From the NCBI RefSeq assembly GCF_001426905.1, contig NZ_LMFQ01000024.1, positions 596,234 to 660,233 of the forward strand: a stretch of DNA of 64,000 nucleotides, given 5' to 3'. This DNA is from Caulobacter sp. Root1455 (GTDB taxonomy: Bacteria; Pseudomonadota; Alphaproteobacteria; Caulobacterales; Caulobacteraceae). Below, piece after piece: positions 47,257 through 55,942 of this stretch; position 1 is the stretch's first letter, and every line of letters begins with the position of its first letter. A program made the position numbers and the translations under genes. The notes under the pieces are model-generated. The model did not search any database. It was not told the DNA's origin and saw nothing but the letters and a program-made list of their open reading frames with translations.

Positions 47257-49266
47257 TTAGGCCTGTTCCTCCTCGTACTGAACCGGGGCGGCGTCGACCG
47301 CCAGGCCCAGCTTCTCGGACATCAGCAGGGTCAGCAGGGCCTGCATAACGCCGCCGTTGGCGCCGCCCTCCCCGCCGGCCCCGGTGATCGACACCTTGGG
47401 CACCACGTCGACGCCGCTGGTCTCCAGGGCCTGAGCGAAGCGTTCGGCGACCTGGCGGGCCAGCTGGTAGCGGGCGCCGCCCGAGGCCTCGACCTGGCTG
47501 GCGATGGCCTCGGCGGTGGCCAGACCCACCTTGGTCACCTTCTCGGCCTCGGCCCGGGCCAGGGCCACGACCTTGCCGGCCTCGCCCTCGCCGAGCAGCC
47601 GGATGGCGTCGGCGTCGGCCTTGGCCAGGGTCCGGCGCTGCTGGGCCTCCTGCTCCGAGCGGGCCAGGTTGGCCTTACCGGCGTTCTGCTGCACCTGGAT
47701 CGACAGCTGGCTCTCGGTGATCGCCGTCTGCTGCTTGGCGAAGGCTTCCGCCTCGCGCAGCTCGCGCTCCTTCTGGGCGGCGAACTTCTGCCGCTCGTAG
47801 GTGCCGACCTGCTCGTCGGCGATCTGCCGCTGGCGCAGCTGGGTCAGGATCTTCTCGATCTGGTCGTCGCCGCTGGCCGACGGACGCGGCGTGCCGATCA
47901 GCACCTCCTGCAGCTCGAGGTTATAGAGGCCGAACTTGGCCTTCATCTCCTCGCTCGACTGGCTCTGGATCGCGCTGCGGTCCTGCAACAGTTCGATCAG
48001 GGTGCGGGTCTGGCCGATGTTCTTGAAGTAGGCGCTGACCATCGGGTCCAGGGTCTGCTCGACCAGCTTCTTGATGTCGCCGAACCGTTGGATGACCAGC
48101 GGCGCCTTGCGGTAGTCGATGTGGACCACGACCGAGACCGGCAGGGTCGGCTCGAACGCGTCGCGGGTGATCAGCGACACCTCGGCCAGGTTCTCGTCAA
48201 ACTTGTGCGAGCCCACGGCCATCGTCTCCCACTTCAGGATGAAGTTGGTCGTCGGCACCATGGTCACGCGGCCGGCATAGGTGTTGAAGGCGTACTTGCC
48301 CGGCAGCAGCGGGTCGCGCCACACGCCGCGCTCGCCGTTGGCCACCAGCTCGCCGTGGCGATAGCCCTCGCCCGAAGTGTCGGCGCCCAGCGCGCCGGTG
48401 TAGGACACCACCACGCCCACCTGGCCGACCTCGACTACGGTCTTGTTGATCCGCTCGACCGTCGCGAACAGCCGGTTGATGTAGTAGGTGCCCTCGACCA
48501 GCACCTGCAGCTGGCGACCCTTGCGGCCGCCGGCGGCGAGGAACTTGCCGGCCTCCTGGAAGCTGTTGTGATAGGTCGCGTGATCCTCGGGGTCGGTCCC
48601 GACCAGCGGCGCGATCAGCTCGCCCGACGGCAGTCCAGGGCCGTCATGGACGGTGATCACCCCGATCTGGTCGTCTGCGTCCTTGATCACCACCGGCTCG
48701 AAGCCGCCGCGTTCCTCGATGATCTCGGCCATCTGGGCCAGCAGGGCCGCTTCGTCGCGGTCCAGGCTGAGCGCGAAGGTGCGGTCCTTGGTCACCACCA
48801 CGAACTGGGCCAGGTTGATGGCGTAGGCGCCCTCGCGCAGGATCTTGCGCTGCGGCCCCTTCTGCCCGCCGGCCTCGAGGAAGGCGCGGGCGTTCTGGAA
48901 GTCGACGCCGTCGGGATGGGTGGCCAGCGTCTGGTCGGCCTCGAGCGGCGCGCCGTCGCGGGCGAAGACATAGCCGACCCGCCCCTGCGGGATCGTCACC
49001 AGGGTCTGGACGTGCAGCCGGTACTGGAACGGGAAGAAGAAATGCAGGCCGCCGCGCAGGACGTCGGGCTGGAAGCCGGCCTCCTCCTTCAGCGCGATCA
49101 GGCCGCCGGCAATCGAACCGCGCCGGCTCCACAGCTTCTCGACCACCGCCACGCGGTTGTTGCCGATGTAGCGGACCATGCCCGAGAGCGCGACAAACAC
49201 CGCCGAAGCGAGCACGACAAAAAGCGCCGAACCGACAAGCGGTCCCAACGCCATGACGTTAGACAT
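47257..49266 (-). CDS. SPFH/Band 7 (flotillin-like) membrane protein
   Basis: A 669-residue protein. A single N-terminal membrane helix (VGSALFVVLASAVFVALSG) is followed by a duplicated Band 7-type region with FFFPFQYRLHVQTLVTIPQGRVGYVFARDG and a second copy near residue 270 (VVEVGQVGVVVSYTG). The C-terminal 220 residues are a long coiled coil of Glu, Ala, Gln and Arg, as in flotillins, ending Gly-rich. Such proteins scaffold membrane microdomains. No NfeD-type protease partner is adjacent. ATG after GGGGCTACCTAA. Confidence 0.9.
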   Translation of the reverse strand: MSNVMALGPLVGSALFVVLASAVFVALSGMVRYIGNNRVAVVEKLWSRRGSIAGGLIALKEEAGFQPDVLRGGLHFFFPFQYRLHVQTLVTIPQGRVGYVFARDGAPLEADQTLATHPDGVDFQNARAFLEAGGQKGPQRKILREGAYAINLAQFVVVTKDRTFALSLDRDEAALLAQMAEIIEERGGFEPVVIKDADDQIGVITVHDGPGLPSGELIAPLVGTDPEDHATYHNSFQEAGKFLAAGGRKGRQLQVLVEGTYYINRLFATVERINKTVVEVGQVGVVVSYTGALGADTSGEGYRHGELVANGERGVWRDPLLPGKYAFNTYAGRVTMVPTTNFILKWETMAVGSHKFDENLAEVSLITRDAFEPTLPVSVVVHIDYRKAPLVIQRFGDIKKLVEQTLDPMVSAYFKNIGQTRTLIELLQDRSAIQSQSSEEMKAKFGLYNLELQEVLIGTPRPSASGDDQIEKILTQLRQRQIADEQVGTYERQKFAAQKERELREAEAFAKQQTAITESQLSIQVQQNAGKANLARSEQEAQQRRTLAKADADAIRLLGEGEAGKVVALARAEAEKVTKVGLATAEAIASQVEASGGARYQLARQVAERFAQALETSGVDVVPKVSITGAGGEGGANGGVMQALLTLLMSEKLGLAVDAAPVQYEEEQA

Positions 49267-49423
49267 TTAGGTAGCCCCATATGGCCGCCTGGGAAGCGAT
49301 CATCGCTCCATGAAACAGCGGCCAAGCTTCAGGTATGCATGCTGCGGCGCAACGCAATCATGGGGCGATCACATCGGATCACGGACGCGGGATAAGGATT
49401 ACGGCACGTTCATGTGGAGTAGG

Positions 49424-49534
49424 TCCTCCCCCCGTAGGGGAGGCGGCGCGAAGGCGCCGGTGGGGGAAGCAGACCCACCTTACGCAAACTCCCCCTCCGT
49501 CGGCTTCGCCGACACCTCCCCCGTGGGGGGAGGA
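49424..49534. repeat. Palindromic intergenic repeat, family C, copy 2
   Basis: It is almost the reverse complement of the element at 20974-21080, with CCTCCCCC ends, CGGCGCGAAGGCGCCG and GTCGGCTTCGCCGAC stems, and AGCAGACCCACC in the middle. It fills part of the 319-base gap between the SPFH gene and the peptidase gene; I saw nothing else there. Confidence 0.85.
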
Positions 49535-49585
49535 TCTAACTTTCCCTGCTGACAACAGTCGCGCTTCCCCATAGCGTCCCGCGCC

Positions 49586-51817
49586 ATGATCAGACCCTCG
49601 CTCCTGGCCATCGCGGCCTGCCTCGCCCTGACCTCGCCCGTGATGGCGGAAAAACTGACCCCGGAGCGGATCTTCGCCGACCCGGCCCTGAACGGTCCCA
49701 CCGCCAAGGGCGTGGCCCTGTCGCCCGACGGCAAGCGCGTCACCTATCTGAAGGGCAAGGCCGAGGCGGCCAACGTCCAGGATCTGTGGGCGGCCGACGT
49801 CAAGGGCGGCGAGCCCTATCGCCTGATCGACTCGGCGGCCCTGTCGGCCGGCGCCAAGGAGCTGTCGGAGGCCGAGAAGGCCCGCCGCGAACGGGCCCGC
49901 GTCTCGGCCCGCGGCATCGTCGAATACAGCTGGGACGAGGAAGGCCGCTTCATCCTGGTGCCGCTGGACGGCGACCTCTATCTGGACAGCGTCGCCGACG
50001 GCAAGGTCACCCGCGTCACCCAGACCCCGGGCGACGAGGTCGACGCTAAGGTCTCGCCCAAGGGCGGCTTCGTCTCCTACGTCCGCGACCAGAACCTCTA
50101 CATCAAACCGCTGGCGGGCGGGGCCGAGAAGGCCCTGACCACCGAGGGCAAGGACGCCCTGTCGTTCGGCACGGCCGAGTTCGTCGCCCAGGAGGAAATG
50201 GACCGCTTCACCGGCTATTGGTGGAACCCCAACGAAACCAGCATCGCCTATACCCGCGTCGATGAAACCACCGTCGACGTCGTCCCCCGGGCCGACATCG
50301 GTCCAGGCGGCGCCACGGTGGTCGAGCAGCGCTATCCGCGCGCCGGCCGCCCCAACGCCGTGGTCGACCTGTTCGTCCAGGACCTGGCCACCGGCAAGGT
50401 CGTCCAGATCGACCTCGGACCCAACAAGGACATCTATGTCGCCCGCGTCGACTGGTCGGCCGACGGCAAGACCCTGTACGTCCAGCGCCAGACCCGCGAC
50501 CAGAAGACCGTCGAGCTGATCGCCTACGACCCGGCCAAGGGCCCCAACCCGATGGTGAAGGGCAAGACGATCGTCACCGACACCGACGCCCACTGGATCG
50601 AGCTTTCCGACGACTTCCATCCGCTCAAGGACGGCAGCTTCCTGTGGTCGTCCGAGAAGTCGGGCTGCAAGCACCTCTACCACTACGCCGCCAGCGGCAA
50701 GCTGATCGCCCAGGTCACCCAGGGCGACTGGCCCGTCGCCGATCTGGAAGGCGTCGATGAGGCCCGCAAGGTCGCGATCTTCTCGGCCTCGATCGACACC
50801 CCGCTGGAGCGCCGGATCTACGAGGTCTCCTATGCCAAACCCGGCAAGCCCAAGGCCCTGACCCCGGCCGGCGGCTGGTGGACCGCCAAGGTCGCCGAGA
50901 CCGGCGGCGCCTTCACCGCCGGCTACAGCGATCCCAAGACCCCGCCCCAGACCGCGCTCTATGACGCGACCGGCAAGCGCGTGCGCTGGATCGAGGAGAA
51001 CAAGCTGGCCGAGGGTCACCCCTACTGGCCCTACGCCGCCACCCTGCCCGTTCCCGAGTACGGCACGCTGAAGGCCGCCGACGGCGAGGTCCTGCACTAC
51101 GAGATCCTCAAGCCGATCGGCTTCGATCCGGCCAAGAAGTATCCGGCCATCGTCTCGGTCTATGGCGGCCCGCACGCCCAGACCGTCAGCCGGTCCTGGC
51201 AGAAGGTCGGCGAGCGTCCGTATCTCGAGGACGGCTACGTCATCTTCAAGCTGGACAATCGCGGCAGCACCAACCGCTCGGCCAAGTTCAAGCGCGCCCT
51301 GGACCGCCGCATGGGCACGGTCGAGGTCGAGGACCAGCTGGCCGGCGCCAAGTTCCTGGCCGGCCTGCCCTATGTCGATCCCGAGAAGCTGGGCGTGATG
51401 GGCTGGTCGTACGGCGGGTTCATGACCCTGATGCTGATGACCGCCCCCGACACCCCGTTCAAGGCCGGGGCCGCGGGCGCTCCGCCCACGGAGTGGGGCC
51501 TCTACGATACGCACTACACCGAGCAGTTCATGGGCAAGCCGGACGAGAACAAGGACGGCTACGCCAATTCGGACGTGGTCAATCGCCTCAAGGCCCTCAA
51601 GCCGAACAGCCTGCTGCTGCTGCACGGCATGGCCGACGACAACGTCATCTTCGAAAACAGCACCCGTCTGATCGCGGCCCTGCAGAAGAACGCCATTCCG
51701 TTCGAGATGATGCTCTATCCGGGCGAACGCCACAGCGCGCCCGGCAGCAAGACCAAGGGCCTACATGTGCTGAAGACGCACCTGGAGTTCTTCGATCGCC
51801 AGCTGAAGGGCCAGTAG
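49586..51817 (+). CDS. Dipeptidyl peptidase IV-type S9 family peptidase, exported
   Basis: A 743-residue protein with a signal peptide (about 21 residues, ending VMA). A beta-propeller covers residues about 40-500, with the double-glutamate motif VAQEEMDRFTGYWW (about 203-204) that anchors the substrate N-terminus. The hydrolase domain has GWSYGG (Ser608), GMADDNVIF (Asp684/685) and GERHSAPG (His716). It removes X-Pro dipeptides from peptides in the periplasm. Clean start after a ribosome site region; monocistronic. Confidence 0.94.
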   Translation: MIRPSLLAIAACLALTSPVMAEKLTPERIFADPALNGPTAKGVALSPDGKRVTYLKGKAEAANVQDLWAADVKGGEPYRLIDSAALSAGAKELSEAEKARRERARVSARGIVEYSWDEEGRFILVPLDGDLYLDSVADGKVTRVTQTPGDEVDAKVSPKGGFVSYVRDQNLYIKPLAGGAEKALTTEGKDALSFGTAEFVAQEEMDRFTGYWWNPNETSIAYTRVDETTVDVVPRADIGPGGATVVEQRYPRAGRPNAVVDLFVQDLATGKVVQIDLGPNKDIYVARVDWSADGKTLYVQRQTRDQKTVELIAYDPAKGPNPMVKGKTIVTDTDAHWIELSDDFHPLKDGSFLWSSEKSGCKHLYHYAASGKLIAQVTQGDWPVADLEGVDEARKVAIFSASIDTPLERRIYEVSYAKPGKPKALTPAGGWWTAKVAETGGAFTAGYSDPKTPPQTALYDATGKRVRWIEENKLAEGHPYWPYAATLPVPEYGTLKAADGEVLHYEILKPIGFDPAKKYPAIVSVYGGPHAQTVSRSWQKVGERPYLEDGYVIFKLDNRGSTNRSAKFKRALDRRMGTVEVEDQLAGAKFLAGLPYVDPEKLGVMGWSYGGFMTLMLMTAPDTPFKAGAAGAPPTEWGLYDTHYTEQFMGKPDENKDGYANSDVVNRLKALKPNSLLLLHGMADDNVIFENSTRLIAALQKNAIPFEMMLYPGERHSAPGSKTKGLHVLKTHLEFFDRQLKGQ

Positions 51818-51852
51818 GCTCGCTGGCGTCAGCATTCAACGCCGTGCGTAGT

Positions 51853-51952
51853 CCTCGTCCTTCGACAAGCTCAGGATGAGGACTATTGTACGGGCCGTGG
51901 CGGCAGAAAACCTCATCCTGAGCTTGTCGCCAAAACAACCTGGGGGACGAGG
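51853..51952. repeat. Palindromic intergenic repeat, family B, copy 2 (interrupted)
   Basis: Left arm 51853-51881 matches copy 1 (12940-12968). The right arm begins CCTCATCCTGAGCTTGTCG as in copy 1 but is then broken by CCAAAACAACCTGGG before resuming GGACGAGGTTTTCGCTTCCG. Copy 1 has only AA at that place. It follows the peptidase gene by 35 bases. Confidence 0.85.
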
Positions 51953-51982
51953 TTTTCGCTTCCGCATGCGTGCCGGTCCGCC

Positions 51983-52513
51983 CTAGATTTCCAAGGCCTC
52001 AAGCACGAACCCAGCCCGCGCGGCCACATCGATCTTCGGCAGGATCGAGACCGCGTAGCCCAACCGCTCGTAGACCTCCAGCAACCGCTCGTATTCGGCC
52101 CGCGCCGCCTCGAAGTCGTGGGGTCGCTCGAGGTCGTTGACGTAGATCTCCGGCCACGGCGGGGTCAGGAACACCCGCTCATGAAAGCGATAGGCGCGGC
52201 CCAGCGGCTCCAGCACCGCCTCGCCGGTCGCCTGCGCCAGGGCCGCCGCCGCGTCGACGAGGCCCCGGTCGAAGAACACCCAGCCGTCCAGCCCCTCGGC
52301 CGTGGTCCGGTCCGCCAGGGCCATGGCGACCGCCCGCCGCGCGAAGGCCTCCGCATCCACCCACGGCAAGGCCGCGCCGCCGCCCGCCAGTTCCTCCCGC
52401 ACGATCCGCCGGCCGGGCTCCTCGATCACGGCATGGCCGCGTTGCGCGAGTGCGGCCAGCAAGGTGGATTTGCCCCCGCCCGAGCAGCCGGAGATCACGA
52501 CGAAACGATTCAT
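51983..52513 (-). CDS. AAA family ATPase (P-loop, AAA_28-type)
   Basis: A 176-residue protein. The P-loop FVVISGCSGGGKSTLLAAL starts it, then AVIEEPGRRIVREEL and WVFFDRGLVDAAAAL, the conserved second and third motifs of this small kinase-like ATPase family. The C-terminal half has an arginine/glutamate-rich helix (HDFEAARAEYERLLEVYERLGY). Function is unknown; predicted to phosphorylate or energise an unknown partner. Start after GGAGGCCAAC. Confidence 0.88.
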   Translation of the reverse strand: MNRFVVISGCSGGGKSTLLAALAQRGHAVIEEPGRRIVREELAGGGAALPWVDAEAFARRAVAMALADRTTAEGLDGWVFFDRGLVDAAAALAQATGEAVLEPLGRAYRFHERVFLTPPWPEIYVNDLERPHDFEAARAEYERLLEVYERLGYAVSILPKIDVAARAGFVLEALEI

Positions 52514-52544
52514 GTTGGCCTCCGATTTAACGTGAGATCACACC

Positions 52545-52665
52545 CACTTGCCCCCACCTGACCGCTTCGCGGTCTGTCCGCCCCCATAGGGGGCGGAGGT
52601 TCGCGCCGACTCCTCTTCCCCCTGTGGGGGAAGGCGACCGCGAAGCGGTCCGTAGGGGGCAAGTG
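52545..52665. repeat. Large palindromic element between divergent genes
   Basis: CACTTGCCCCC and GGGGGCAAGTG bound the element; ACCGCTTCGCGGT and ACCGCGAAGCGGT, CTTCCCCC and GGGGGAAG nest inside. It is the only large palindrome here located upstream of two genes rather than downstream, so it may lie in a shared promoter region. Confidence 0.8.
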
Positions 52666-52746
52666 TTCGCCGCACGAAGCTCCTCATTTGACTTCCGTAG
52701 CGAAAGAAGACGAACCTTCGCATACGAAACAACCGAAAGTCCCAGC

Positions 52747-53532
52747 GTGACCGCCTACACCGACCTACTCTCCGCCATGACCGCCACCGACGCCGGCTTC
52801 ACCGCCCACGTCACCGACGACTGGCGCCAGGGCCGCACCACCTATGGCGGGCTCAGCGCGGCGCTGTGCGTCGAGGCGGCCCTGCGGACCTTTCCCGACG
52901 CCCCGCCCCTGCGCTCGGCCCAGTTCGCCTTCGTCGGGCCGGCGGCGGGCGAGCTGTCGATCCAGGTCAAGCCGCTGCGCCAGGGCAAGTCGACCCTGTT
53001 TGTCGCCGTCGATCTCGTGGGCGAGCAGGGCGTGGCCACCCACGGGGTGCTGACCTTCGGCGCGGCGCGGACGTCGGCGGTGGCCTATGGCGAAGTCCCC
53101 TGCCCGGTCGTCGCCCGGCCCGAGGCCTGCGAGCCGTTCTTCCCGGGCGAGCGCGGCGGCCCCAGCTTCGTGGGCCAGTTCGAGGTGCGGATGGCCGGCG
53201 GCGCGCGGCCGCTGTCGGGCCGGGCTCCGGAATATCTGCTGTGGATCCGCCACCGCGATCCGGCCGCCCGCTCGCTGTCGGCCCTGGTCGCCCTGGCCGA
53301 CACGCCGCCGCCGCCCGCCATGACCCTGTTCCCCAGCTTCGGCCCAATCTCGACCATGACCTGGGCCCTCGACATCGTAGGCTTGCCCGACGTGCATGAT
53401 GACGGCTGGCGCCTGCTGCGCAGCCGGGCGGAAACCATCGGCGAAGGCTATTCGACCCAAGACATGACGCTCTGGAACGGGGCCGGAACGCCGTTGATCG
53501 TTGCGCGCCAGAACGTGGCGGTGTTCATCTGA
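52747..53532 (+). CDS. Acyl-CoA thioesterase, TesB-like double hotdog
   Basis: A 261-residue protein with GTG start. The first hotdog half holds WRQGRTTYGGLSAALCVEAALRTF and LRSAQFAFVGPAAGELSIQVKPLRQGKSTLFVAVDL, the second RDPAARSLSALVALADTPPPPAMTLFPSFGPISTMTWALDIVG, the common layout of tandem-hotdog thioesterases. A later ATG (52777) is possible. Catalytic residues are not obvious, so the family rather than the activity is certain. It is divergent from the ATPase gene and precedes an amidase by 26 bases. Confidence 0.85.
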   Translation: MTAYTDLLSAMTATDAGFTAHVTDDWRQGRTTYGGLSAALCVEAALRTFPDAPPLRSAQFAFVGPAAGELSIQVKPLRQGKSTLFVAVDLVGEQGVATHGVLTFGAARTSAVAYGEVPCPVVARPEACEPFFPGERGGPSFVGQFEVRMAGGARPLSGRAPEYLLWIRHRDPAARSLSALVALADTPPPPAMTLFPSFGPISTMTWALDIVGLPDVHDDGWRLLRSRAETIGEGYSTQDMTLWNGAGTPLIVARQNVAVFI

Positions 53533-53558
53533 GGGCCACGCATGTTCGGGGGTGAAAC

Positions 53559-55064
53559 GTGATCCGGAAGACCTTGCTGATCGGCGGCGCGATGGCCGCG
53601 TTGCTCGCGACCTCGACGAACGCCCAGGAGGCCAAGACCTCCGCCGTCGCGGCGACTCAAGCGTCGCTGACCGCGATCAAGGCCAAGAATGACCAGCTCC
53701 ACGCCGTCATCGCCCTGAACCCCCACGCCCTGGCCGACGCCCGGGCGCTGGACGCCGAGCGCAAGGCCGGCAAGGTCCGGGGACCACTGCACGGCGTGCC
53801 GATCCTGCTGAAGGACAATATCGAAAGCGCCGACGACCCGGCCACCACCGCCGGCTCCCTGGCGCTGAAGGACAATGTCACGGGCCGCGACGCGCCGCTG
53901 GTCAAGCGGCTGACCGACGCCGGCATGGTGATCCTGGGCAAGACCAATCTGTCGGAATGGGCCAACATCCGCTCCAGCCATTCGATCAGCGGTTGGAGCG
54001 CGGTGGGCGGCACGGTGCGCAACCCCTATGTGCTGGATCGCAGCGCCTGCGGCTCGTCCAGCGGCTCGGGCGCGGCGGTGGCGGCGGGCCTGGCCCCGGC
54101 GGCGATCGGCACCGAGACCGACGGCTCGATCACCTGTCCCGCCGCGATCAACGGCCTGGTCGGCCTCAAGCCCACCGTCGGCCTGGTGTCGCGCACCCAC
54201 ATCGTGCCGATCAGCCACAGCCAGGACACCGCCGGCCCGATGACCCGCACGGTCACCGACGCGGCCCTGATCCTGACCGCCATCGCCGGCTCCGATCCGG
54301 CGGACCCGGCGACCAAGGAGGCCGACGCCCGCAAGACCGACTACGCCAAGGGCCTGGACAAGAACGCCCTGAAGGGCGTGACCCTGGCCGTCGCCCGCTT
54401 CTACACCGGCTATTCGCCCGGCACGGACGCGGTGTTCGAACAGGCGCTGAAGGATCTCAAGACCCAGGGCGCGACCCTGGTCGAGGTCAAGGATTTCGAC
54501 GAGGGCCCGATCGGCAAGGCCGAGGGCGTGGTGCTCTATACCGAGCTGAAGGTCGACCTGAACGCCTACCTGGCCTCGACCGACCCGGCCAAGGTCAAGA
54601 CCCGCACGCTGGAGGACCTGATCGCCTTCAACAAGGCCACGCCCAAGGAGCTGGAATGGTTCGGCCAGGAAAGCTTCGAAAAGGCCCAGGCCACCAAGGG
54701 CTATGACGATCCGGAGTACATCAAGGCCGTGGCCGACGGAAAGCGGCTGGCCGGGCCGGAAGGGATCGACAAGATCCTCAAGGACGCCGGCGCGATCGCC
54801 ATCGTCGCCCCCACGACGGGGCCGGCCTGGACCATCGATCCGCTGAACGGCGACCATTACGGCGGCTCGTCCACCACCCTGCCCGCCGTGGCCGGCTACC
54901 CGCACCTGACCGTGCCGATGGGCGATGTCGGCGGCCTGCCGGTGGGGCTCAGCTTCATCGGCCCGGCCTGGAGCGAGGCGTCGCTGCTGAACCTGGGTTT
55001 CGCCTACGAGCAGGCGACGATGAAGCGCAAGGACCCGAAGTTCCTGTCGACGGTGGCGCCTTAA
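53559..55064 (+). CDS. Amidase signature family protein, exported
   Basis: A 501-residue enzyme with GTG start after GGGGGTGAAAC and a signal peptide of about 22 residues. LKDNI gives Lys85, [18 protein letters not shown] gives the cis-serine (about 166-167), [13 protein letters not shown] the nucleophile Ser190. This is a complete Ser-cisSer-Lys triad. It lies in the exported subgroup close to aryl acylamidases/peptide amidases. The substrate is unknown. Confidence 0.93.
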   Translation: MIRKTLLIGGAMAALLATSTNAQEAKTSAVAATQASLTAIKAKNDQLHAVIALNPHALADARALDAERKAGKVRGPLHGVPILLKDNIESADDPATTAGSLALKDNVTGRDAPLVKRLTDAGMVILGKTNLSEWANIRSSHSISGWSAVGGTVRNPYVLDRSACGSSSGSGAAVAAGLAPAAIGTETDGSITCPAAINGLVGLKPTVGLVSRTHIVPISHSQDTAGPMTRTVTDAALILTAIAGSDPADPATKEADARKTDYAKGLDKNALKGVTLAVARFYTGYSPGTDAVFEQALKDLKTQGATLVEVKDFDEGPIGKAEGVVLYTELKVDLNAYLASTDPAKVKTRTLEDLIAFNKATPKELEWFGQESFEKAQATKGYDDPEYIKAVADGKRLAGPEGIDKILKDAGAIAIVAPTTGPAWTIDPLNGDHYGGSSTTLPAVAGYPHLTVPMGDVGGLPVGLSFIGPAWSEASLLNLGFAYEQATMKRKDPKFLSTVAP

Positions 55065-55067
55065 ACG

Positions 55068-55236
55068 CCCTCTCCCAGAGGGAGAGGGAGGGACCCGCGC
55101 TCGAAGAGCGTGGGAGGGTGAGGGGTTACACCCTCACCGCTTTTACGCGAGCGCCCTGTCGGCACGCCGTCTGGCTCAGAACCCCCTCACCCTCCCAAGC
55201 TTCGCTTGGGCCCCTCCCTCTCCCCATGGGAGAGGG
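55068..55236. repeat. Large palindromic element after the amidase gene
   Basis: CCCTCTCCCAGAGGGAGAGGG at the left pairs with CTCTCCCCATGGGAGAGGG at the right, with GGGTGAGGGG/CCCCTCACCCTCCC between. It starts 3 bases after the amidase stop and ends 11 bases before the lipoprotein gene stop on the other strand. Confidence 0.75.
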
Positions 55237-55247
55237 TTGGAACAGGC

Positions 55248-55409
55248 TCAGACCTTCGGCCGAATCACATCGACCGGTGGCGGCGGCGGCGTCACGCGCG
55301 AGATGTCGGGCGCCGGGACGGGCGGCGTGCGCGGCGGCGGATAATACCGGTGCCCGCAGGCGCAAAGCGCCAGGGCCAGGCCGCCGAGAAGCAGCCCCGT
55401 CCTCAGCAT
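55248..55409 (-). CDS. Small lipoprotein, last gene of the envelope operon
   Basis: A 53-residue protein found by hand. It begins MLRTGLLLGGLALALCACGH, a signal peptide with a lipobox (LCAC, cysteine at about 18), then a short Pro-rich tail (PPPRTPPVPAPD, TPPPPPVDVIRPKV). Its ATG overlaps the end of the upstream gene by seven bases, so it is translated from the same mRNA. The length and lipobox are convincing; function is unknown. Confidence 0.75.
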   Translation of the reverse strand: MLRTGLLLGGLALALCACGHRYYPPPRTPPVPAPDISRVTPPPPPVDVIRPKV

Positions 55410-55942
55410 CCCTGGCGTCCGTCGCCGCGCGGACCCGAGCCCAGACCGCCGTTCGCCCCAAGGCCCAGGCCTTGGCGGAAGCAGTTATTGTCGCCGCGCG
55501 GGTCCCAATACTGGGTCGAACCGTCCGGCGCCCGGAACGACCAGCGCTCGCCGGTCTCGCCGGTGCGGCCGGTGACCTGCATGTCGCCGGGCCCCTGCGA
55601 GCTGACGCGGTAGGCGTCGCCCGACAGCTTGTCGACGGCGCAGGACTCGGTGACGCCGGGCCGGCTGAGATCGCCGCGCAGGGCGGCCGACGAGCCGGTG
55701 TCGCGGTTGAAGGCGCTGACTTCGGTCTGCCCCTTGCCGCCCACGAACACCTGAGTGCCGGTGGCGCGGTCGAAGGTCATGACGTCGGGCGCCTCGCCGG
55801 TCAGGGGCGCGCCGCAGGGCATGGGGCGGCTGGCGGGACCGGGACCTGGGCCGGATCCGACCGGGCCCTGGGCCGAGGCGACGCCGACCAGGCTGGTCGA
55901 GGCGATCAGGCCGGCCATCAGGCCGACGGCGAGCTTGCTCAT
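55403..55942 (-). CDS. Small exported protein of the envelope operon
   Basis: A 179-residue protein. A signal peptide of about 25 residues (VGLMAGLIASTSLVGVASA) is followed by a Pro/Gly linker and a domain with APDVMTFDRATGTQVFVGGKGQ, SAFNRDTGSSAALRGDL, AVDKLSGDAYRVSSQG and a C-terminal WRSF-like RWSFRAPDGSTQYWDPRGDNNCFRQG. The repeats of 'RxTG' suggest a small beta structure; three cysteines may form disulfides. Family not recognised. Its ATG overlaps the upstream stop (ATGA). Confidence 0.75.
   Translation of the reverse strand: MSKLAVGLMAGLIASTSLVGVASAQGPVGSGPGPGPASRPMPCGAPLTGEAPDVMTFDRATGTQVFVGGKGQTEVSAFNRDTGSSAALRGDLSRPGVTESCAVDKLSGDAYRVSSQGPGDMQVTGRTGETGERWSFRAPDGSTQYWDPRGDNNCFRQGLGLGANGGLGSGPRGDGRQGC

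Noticed and set aside
46615-49395. Long plus-strand open frame opposite lepB and the SPFH gene
   Set aside because: It is the mirror of the SPFH coding frame in GC-rich DNA, has no domain, and is rich in Gly, Leu, Gln and Val typical of shadow frames.
49379-51733. Long minus-strand open frame opposite the DPP-IV peptidase
   Set aside because: Only a composition shadow; the peptidase has a full catalytic triad.
55126-55461. A 111-codon minus-strand frame across the palindrome and the lipoprotein gene
   Set aside because: It has no signal peptide or domain and runs through the repeat; the 53-residue lipoprotein frame is far better supported.
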